From: DAOMNN01 sp050486545
Lineage (GTDB): Bacteria; Pseudomonadota; Gammaproteobacteria; Burkholderiales; Rhodocyclaceae
Assembly: GCA_050486545.1 (NCBI GenBank)
Contig: JBJHDM010000002.1
Span: 56,470-120,469 of the forward strand
DNA: 64,000 nucleotides
Direction of reading: 5' to 3'
The stretch's first letter is position 1. Each line of letters begins with the position of its first letter. The notes under the pieces were generated by a model that saw only the letters and a list, made by a program, of their open reading frames with translations, did no database searches and was not told the DNA's origin. The translations under genes were made by a program, and so were the position numbers. Shown here piece by piece: positions 59,173 through 64,000 of this stretch.

Positions 59173-60357
59173 TCAGGTGGACGGCGTATCGTCCACGTTC
59201 AGTGAAAATTCCCGGAAGGAGGCTCCGTCCGGTTCGGTTCGTTCGAAGTCGATCACGGCAGGTTTCCGGGCCGGCTGCTCGCCGTCGTCCGCGTTACGGA
59301 ACTGCGCGTTGTTGATGAGCCAGGACAGGTTCGTCGGCGAATCGGCGTTGGCCAAGGCCTCGTCGAGCGTGATGATCTTCTCGTGATAAAGGCGAAACAG
59401 GTCCTGCTCGAAGGTCTGGGAGCCCGGGGAAAGGCTCTGTTCCATCGCCTCCTTGATCTCGGTCAGCTCTCCACGTTCGATCAGTTCGGCGATGTGGCGG
59501 GTGTTGAGCAGGATCTCCACCGAGGGGATCCGTTTTCCTTCGGGTTTTCTCACCAGGCGCTGCGACAGGATGGCCCGGAGGGCAACGGCCAGGTCGAGGT
59601 AGAGCAGGGAGCGGTTCTCCAGCGGAAAGAAGTTCACGATCCGGTTCAGCGCGTGATAGGCATTGTTCGCGTGCAGGGTCGCCAGGCACAGGTGGCCGGT
59701 CTGTGCATAGGCGAGGGCCGCCTGCATGGTCTCGCGGTCGCGAATCTCGCCGATCAGGATGCAGTCGGGCGCCTGGCGCATGGCATTGCGCAAGGCCTCC
59801 TGCCAGCTCTTCGTGTCGATGCCCACTTCGCGCTGGTTGACGACCGATTTCCGGTGCCGGAACAGGTACTCGATCGGATCCTCGACGGTCAGGATATGCC
59901 CGGTGCGGTTGCGGTTGCGGTGGTCGATCATCGAGGCGAGCGTCGTGGACTTGCCCGATCCGGTCGAGCCGACCACAAGGACCAGTCCGCGCTTCTCCAT
60001 GACGATGTCGGACAGCACCTCGGGCAGGCCGAGCGTATCCAGGGTCGGGATGTCGCCCTGGATGAAGCGCATCACGATGCTGATGCTGTTGCGCTGCCAG
60101 AACGCGTTGATCCGGAAGTTGCCGACGTCCTTGACGCCGCGGGAGATGTTCAGTTCCTTGTCACGTTCGAACGCTTCGGCCTGCTCGGGCCCGATCATTT
60201 CGTAGATCATCCGCTTGATCATGGCGTGGTCCATGATCTGCTGGTTGATCGGCATCGTGTGGCCCTGGATCTTGATATGGATCGGGGCGCCTGCAGTGAT
60301 GAAGATGTCCGAGGCCTGCTTTTCGGCCATCAGGTGGAACAGCTTGTCGAAAATCAT
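59173..60357 (-). CDS. pilU: Type IV pilus retraction ATPase PilU
   Basis: PilU works with PilT to retract type IV pili, giving twitching and surface sensing. The 394-residue hexameric ATPase has the PAS-like N-terminal domain (KLFHLMAEKQASDIFITAGA), Walker A GLVLVVGSTGSGKSTTLAS, the Asp box GHILTVEDPIEYLFRHRKSV and Walker B APDCILIGEIRDRETMQAAL. The 40-residue tail after about 355 distinguishes PilU from PilT. Its start is AGGAG-led. pilT itself is not in the window, and the gene is enclosed by dap genes. Confidence 0.93.
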   Translation of the reverse strand: MIFDKLFHLMAEKQASDIFITAGAPIHIKIQGHTMPINQQIMDHAMIKRMIYEMIGPEQAEAFERDKELNISRGVKDVGNFRINAFWQRNSISIVMRFIQGDIPTLDTLGLPEVLSDIVMEKRGLVLVVGSTGSGKSTTLASMIDHRNRNRTGHILTVEDPIEYLFRHRKSVVNQREVGIDTKSWQEALRNAMRQAPDCILIGEIRDRETMQAALAYAQTGHLCLATLHANNAYHALNRIVNFFPLENRSLLYLDLAVALRAILSQRLVRKPEGKRIPSVEILLNTRHIAELIERGELTEIKEAMEQSLSPGSQTFEQDLFRLYHEKIITLDEALANADSPTNLSWLINNAQFRNADDGEQPARKPAVIDFERTEPDGASFREFSLNVDDTPST

Positions 60358-60388
60358 CTCTGCGGGTCTCCTGAAGCGTTCATAAGGC

Positions 60389-60411
60389 GGCGGGCGTACG
60401 TCGCGCCCGCC
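60389..60411 (-). other. GC-rich hairpin between dapD and pilU
   Basis: GGCGGGCG and CGCCCGCC form an 8-bp stem around a 7-nt loop, in the 87-bp gap after dapD and 32 bp before the pilU start. No U tract follows in the direction of transcription, so it may attenuate dapD-pilU read-through or stabilise an RNA end rather than act as a classic terminator. Confidence 0.4.
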
Positions 60412-60444
60412 ATCGTGTCAGGATGATAAACGAGTACGCAGCGG

Positions 60445-61266
60445 TCAGGCACCCCGCAGCAACTCGTTGATGCCGGTTTTCGCCCGGGTCTGGGTATCGA
60501 CGCGCTTGACGATCACGGCGCAGTAGAGACTGTACTTGCCGTCCGCCGAGGGCAGGCTTCCGGGCACGACCACCGAGCCGGCCGGCACGCGACCGTAATG
60601 GATCTCGCCGGTTTCGCGGTCGTAGATCCGTGTGCTCATTCCGATATACACGCCCATCGACAGCACTGCGTTCTCTTCGATGACCACGCCTTCGACCACT
60701 TCCGAGCGCGCGCCGACGAAGACGTTGTCCTCGATGATGACCGGACCGGCCTGGACGGGCTCGAGCACACCACCGATTCCGACTCCCCCCGACAGATGGA
60801 CGTTCTTGCCGATCTGGGCGCACGATCCGACCGTGGCCCAGGTATCGACCATCGTACCCTCATCGACGTAGGCGCCGATATTGACGTAGGACGGCATCAG
60901 CACGACGTTGCGGGCGATGTACGAGCCCTTGCGGGCGACGGCCGGAGGCACGACACGGAAACCGCCCTCGGCAAAACGCTCGGCGCTGTAGTCGCCGAAC
61001 TTGGTCGGCACCTTGTCGTAGTAATGGGTGGACGCGCCGGGCATGAGCTGGTTGTCGGCGAGACGGAAGGAGATCAGTACGGCCTTCTTGATCCATTGGT
61101 TCACGACCCATTGGCCATCGCGCTTTTCGGCAACGCGCAGGGTTCCGGAATCGAGTCCGTCGATGACTGTCGCCACCGCGTCGCGCACCGCTGAGGGCGC
61201 CGAGGCGGGGGAGAGGTTGGCACGGTTCTCGAAGGCGTCGTCGATGACTTTCTGCAGGTCTTGCAT
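60445..61266 (-). CDS. dapD: Tetrahydrodipicolinate N-succinyltransferase DapD
   Basis: DapD succinylates tetrahydrodipicolinate in the succinylase branch of lysine synthesis. The 273-residue protein begins MQDLQKVIDDAFENRANLSP and contains RVVPPAVARKGSYIARNVVL, MPSYVNIGAYVDEGTMVDTW and GGVGIGGVLEPVQAGPVIIE from the hexapeptide helix. The ATG at 61266 is the conserved start; the frame continues upstream into the end of dapC. It follows dapC by 40 bp on the same strand. Confidence 0.96.
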   Translation of the reverse strand: MQDLQKVIDDAFENRANLSPASAPSAVRDAVATVIDGLDSGTLRVAEKRDGQWVVNQWIKKAVLISFRLADNQLMPGASTHYYDKVPTKFGDYSAERFAEGGFRVVPPAVARKGSYIARNVVLMPSYVNIGAYVDEGTMVDTWATVGSCAQIGKNVHLSGGVGIGGVLEPVQAGPVIIEDNVFVGARSEVVEGVVIEENAVLSMGVYIGMSTRIYDRETGEIHYGRVPAGSVVVPGSLPSADGKYSLYCAVIVKRVDTQTRAKTGINELLRGA

Positions 61267-61306
61267 CGTTGGAGGTTCCACTTTGAAGGGGTCGGAAGGA
61301 GGGGAT

Positions 61307-62518
61307 TCAGAGGCTGCGGCAATAGGCAGCAATGCGCTCGGCGGCCTCCAGGCATTCGTCCGGCTCGGCGACCAGTGCAATGCGGACGAATCCGGCACCG
61401 GGATTGCGGCCGTTCGCTTCACGGGCGAGATAGCTGCCCGGCAGGACCGTCACATTATATTCCGCCTGCAGTCCGCGGGCGAAGTCGGTGTCGGCGATCG
61501 GGGTCCGGGCCCAGAGATAGAAGCCCGCATTCGGCATCGCCACCTCCAAATGGCGGGCCAGCATCGGGGTGATCCTGGCAAATTTGTCCCGGTACAGGCG
61601 GCGATTTTCGGCAACGTGCGCTTCATCGTTCCAGGCGGCGACCGAGGCGGCCTGGACGACCGGGCTCATCGCGCAGCCGTGATAGGTGCGATAGCGGAGA
61701 AAGTCCTTCAGGATGCGTGCATCCCCGGCCACGAAACCCGAGCGCATCCCCGGCACGTTGGAGCGCTTGGAAAGGCTCGAAAAGGTGACGATGTTCCGAT
61801 AACCATCCCGGCCGAGCTCTCGGGCCGCCTGCAACGCACCGATCGGTGGGTGGTCTTCGTCGAAATAGATCTCCGAATAGCACTCGTCCGCGGCAATGAC
61901 GAAGCCGAACCGGTCGGACAGCTCGAACAGGCGCCCCCATTCGGCAAGGCCCAGCACCCGACCGGTCGGATTTCCGGGCGAGCAGACGAACACCAGCTGG
62001 ACGTCCTGCCAGATCGACTCGGGCAGGCGGTCGAAGTCGGACGCGAAACCGTTCTCTGGAACGTTGTCGAGAAACACCGGTTCGGCACCGGCGAGCAGCG
62101 CCGCCCCCTCGTAGATCTGGTAGAACGGATTCGGACAGAGCACCCGGGCGTTCGGCCGGCTGGCATCGAGGACGCACTGCGCGAATGCGAACAAGGCCTC
62201 GCGCGAACCGTTGACCGGCAGGACCTGGCTGCCCGCATCGATCGAAGCCAGCCCGTAGCGGCGCTCCAGCCATCGGGCGATCGCCTCGCGCAGCGGCTGT
62301 CCGCCCTGCGTGGTCGGATAGTTCGCCAGTCCGCCGACGCGGTCGACCATGGCCTGCAGGATGAAGGGCGGCGTGGCATGTTGCGGCTCGCCGATGGAAA
62401 GGCGAATCGGCGAAAGCGACGGATGCGCGGGAAGGCCCTCGAACAGGGTCCGGAGCTTTTCGAACGGATAGGGGTGAAGTCGGTCCAGGTGCGGGTTCAC
62501 GCGGAATCGGAAGTGCAT
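61307..62518 (-). CDS. dapC: Succinyldiaminopimelate aminotransferase DapC
   Basis: The 403-residue fold-type I PLP enzyme transfers the amino group from glutamate to N-succinyl-2-amino-6-oxopimelate. It starts NPHLDRLHPYPFEKLRTLFE, typical of DapC. It has SIGEPQHATPPFILQAMVDR, CSPGNPTGRVLGLAEWGRLF, the PLP lysine in TFSSLSKRSNVPGMRSGFVA and GAGFVRIALVAEPDECLEAA. Next to dapD the DapC reading is firm. It is divergent from smc; 81 bp lie between the starts. Confidence 0.93.
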   Translation of the reverse strand: MHFRFRVNPHLDRLHPYPFEKLRTLFEGLPAHPSLSPIRLSIGEPQHATPPFILQAMVDRVGGLANYPTTQGGQPLREAIARWLERRYGLASIDAGSQVLPVNGSREALFAFAQCVLDASRPNARVLCPNPFYQIYEGAALLAGAEPVFLDNVPENGFASDFDRLPESIWQDVQLVFVCSPGNPTGRVLGLAEWGRLFELSDRFGFVIAADECYSEIYFDEDHPPIGALQAARELGRDGYRNIVTFSSLSKRSNVPGMRSGFVAGDARILKDFLRYRTYHGCAMSPVVQAASVAAWNDEAHVAENRRLYRDKFARITPMLARHLEVAMPNAGFYLWARTPIADTDFARGLQAEYNVTVLPGSYLAREANGRNPGAGFVRIALVAEPDECLEAAERIAAYCRSL

Positions 62519-62556
62519 AACAAAAGGTTTCTGGGCCCGATGGCGGGAGCGGCAAA

Positions 62557-62565
62557 TGGTATCAT
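62557..62565 (+). promoter_or_regulatory. Candidate extended -10 promoter of smc
   Basis: TGGTATCAT combines an extended -10 TGN with TATCAT (five of six consensus positions). The region 17 bp upstream has no good -35 hexamer, as is allowed for extended -10 promoters. Transcription would start near 62572, about 28 nt before the GTG start of smc. Confidence 0.35.
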
Positions 62566-62599
62566 GGCGCGCCCGTTCAACCTTCCCTCCAGACCCCAC

Positions 62600-64000
62600 G
62601 TGCGTCTGTCCAAGCTCAAACTCGCCGGCTTCAAGACCTTCGTCGATCCGACCACGGTCCTCACCCCCGGCAATCTGGTCGGCGTGGTCGGTCCGAACGG
62701 GTGCGGCAAGTCGAACATCATCGACGCCGTCCGCTGGGTGCTGGGCGAATCGCGTGCCAGTGCGCTGCGCGGCGAGTCGATGCAGGATGTGATCTTCAAC
62801 GGTTCGGGTACGCGCAAGGCGGTGTCGCGCGCCAGTGTCGAACTGGTCTTCGACAACGCCGAGGGCCGAGCCTCGGGCCAGTGGTCGCGTTATGCCGAGA
62901 TCGCGGTCAAGCGCGTACTCGACCGCAGCGGCGAATCGAGCTATTTCATCAACAACGTGCATGTCCGGCGCAAGGACGTGATCGATCTTTTCCTGGGCAC
63001 CGGCCTGGGACCGAGGGCGTACGCGATCATCGAGCAGGGCATGATCTCGCGCATCATCGAAGCCCGTCCGGAAGACATCCGCGGTTTCCTGGAGGAGGCC
63101 GCCGGCGTGACCCGATATCGCGAACGGCGCAAGGAAACCGAAGGAAGGCTTCGCGATGCGCGGGACAACCTTGCCCGGCTCGAAGACATCCGCACGGAGC
63201 TCGCGCAGCGGATCGAACACCTGGACGACCAGGCGAAGGTCGCCACCCGCTACCGGGAACTGACCCGCATCCACACCGAACGGCAGCAGTTGCTGTGGCT
63301 GCTCAAGCGCCGCGAGGCCGAGCACGAACGCGACCGCCTCAGGCAGGAGCTTGCCGCCCAGGGGGCACGGATGGAAGCCGACAGCGACCGTCTGCACGAG
63401 CTGGAACGCTCCGTGGAAGCGGCGCGTACCGCCCATCTCGAGGCGTCCGAAGTCTCGCATGGCGCCCAGAGCGCCCTGTTTGCGGCTTCGGCGGAAGTCA
63501 GTCGTATCGAGAGCGAACTCCGGCATCTCGAGGAAGCCCGCGGACGGCTGCAGGTGCGACTCGAGGAACTCGCGGTCGAGCGCTCGAAATGGGAGTCCCG
63601 GCAGGACACCTTGCGGAGCGAGATCGATCGGTGGACCGAACTGCACGAGAATGCGCAAAGCCGCGTGGGGCTGGCCGAAACCCGTCACGGCGAAGCCGCC
63701 GGGCGGTTACCGGGAATCGAGGCGTCCCGCCACGAGGCCGAGGTGACGGTTCAGACGGCTCGGCGCGAACTCGCCCAGAGCGAGCAGCAGCGTCGGGTCG
63801 AGGAGGCCAACCGCGCGAGCGCCCTGAGGGCACTCGAGACCCTTGCCCAGCGCAGATTGCGACTGGAGAGCGCACAGGACTCGATCGAAGGCCCGAGCGA
63901 AGAAGCGCTGGATGTGCACCAGAGCGCCGTCCGGACGCTGGAGCGGACCCTCGCGGATCGACACGAGGAACTTGAGGCCGCACAGGCACGCCTCCCCGGT
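62600..64000 (+). CDS. smc: Chromosome segregation ATPase SMC, N-terminal part
   Basis: The frame is open from a GTG at 62600 to the end of the window (467 codons), so the gene continues outside. The product begins RLSKLKLAGFKTFVDPTTVL, the SMC start, with Walker A VGPNGCGKSNIIDAVRWVLG at about residues 30-49. RGESMQDVIFNGSGTRK, IEQGMISRIIEARPEDIRGF and LEEAAGVTRYRERRKETEGR follow. From about residue 170 the sequence is heptad-rich, rich in Glu, Arg, Ala and Leu, and forms the first coiled-coil arm. SMC compacts and separates chromosomes. It replaces MukB, arguing against an enteric-type organism. Confidence 0.95.
   Translation, partial: MRLSKLKLAGFKTFVDPTTVLTPGNLVGVVGPNGCGKSNIIDAVRWVLGESRASALRGESMQDVIFNGSGTRKAVSRASVELVFDNAEGRASGQWSRYAEIAVKRVLDRSGESSYFINNVHVRRKDVIDLFLGTGLGPRAYAIIEQGMISRIIEARPEDIRGFLEEAAGVTRYRERRKETEGRLRDARDNLARLEDIRTELAQRIEHLDDQAKVATRYRELTRIHTERQQLLWLLKRREAEHERDRLRQELAAQGARMEADSDRLHELERSVEAARTAHLEASEVSHGAQSALFAASAEVSRIESELRHLEEARGRLQVRLEELAVERSKWESRQDTLRSEIDRWTELHENAQSRVGLAETRHGEAAGRLPGIEASRHEAEVTVQTARRELAQSEQQRRVEEANRASALRALETLAQRRLRLESAQDSIEGPSEEALDVHQSAVRTLERTLADRHEELEAAQARLPG

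Noticed and set aside
62519..63688. Upstream continuation of the dapC frame on the minus strand.
   Set aside because: It lies opposite the clear smc coding region and does not resemble an aminotransferase extension.

Overview
The window is about 64 kb of GC-rich chromosomal DNA packed with genes, with little non-coding space and no rRNA, tRNA, CRISPR array, insertion sequence or prophage that I can see. Gene content and order are gammaproteobacterial: dxr-rseP-bamA-skp-lpxD-fabZ-lpxA-lpxB-rnhB, gloB-yafS-rnhA-dnaQ, suhB/trmJ/cysE/iscR, a full isc operon with iscX, dapC/dapD/pilU/dapE/prmB, and a lexA-imuA-imuB cassette. An ectoine hydroxylase gene (ectD) suggests a salt-exposed life. A halophilic or halotolerant Chromatiales/Ectothiorhodospiraceae-like bacterium fits, but that is inference from gene content; no marker gene fixes the taxon.

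Layout. 1-9326 (+): envelope biogenesis (isoprenoids, site-2 protease, outer-membrane assembly, lipid A) ending in rnhB and an rRNA methyltransferase. 9419-14730 (+): a tightly overlapping cassette of acetyl-CoA synthetase, pyruvate dehydrogenase E1 alpha, E1 beta, E2 and an acyl carrier protein. 14777-17818 (+): yaaA, an M14 cytosolic-carboxypeptidase-like enzyme and an auxin-efflux-type carrier. 17878-22347 (-): a stress set (Hsp20, phosphoribosyltransferase, Lon-like protease, CBS pair). 22644-24550 (-): DAHP synthase and SerB. 24765-30090: a DUF3750 protein, a glyoxylate/glycerate salvage set (hyi, glxR, glycerate 2-kinase, GlcG-like) and a divergent LysR regulator. 30140-34215 (-): a small lipoprotein, ArsC-like protein, membrane protein and lexA-imuA-imuB. 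34659-36745 (+): ectD, a peroxiredoxin and slyD. 36762-47182: mltD, a diguanylate cyclase response regulator, gloB, yafS-like, rnhA, dnaQ, then a minus-strand suhB-mutS-methyltransferase-like-FAD oxidoreductase operon. 47183-47657: a non-coding stretch with a 153-bp hairpin doublet. 47658-56576 (+): trmJ, cysE, iscR, two cysteine desulfurases in tandem, iscU, iscA, hscB, hscA, fdx, iscX, glutathione peroxidase. 56537-62518 (-): single-domain response regulator, prmB, dapE, pilU, dapD, dapC. 62600-64000 (+): the 5' part of smc.

The most instructive regulatory reading is around Fe-S assembly. Two adjacent matches to the IscR type-1 operator overlap a good sigma-70 promoter in front of iscR. A third, even closer match (23 of 25 positions) lies in front of cysE. 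This predicts one Fe-S-responsive regulon covering cysteine supply and cluster assembly. The least standard arrangements are the acs-pdh-E2-acp cassette, the second cysteine desulfurase inside the isc operon, the Hsp20/phosphoribosyltransferase/Lon-like/CBS stress block with a structured hsp20 leader, an ectD without ectABC nearby, and an imuAB cassette with no dnaE2 beside it.
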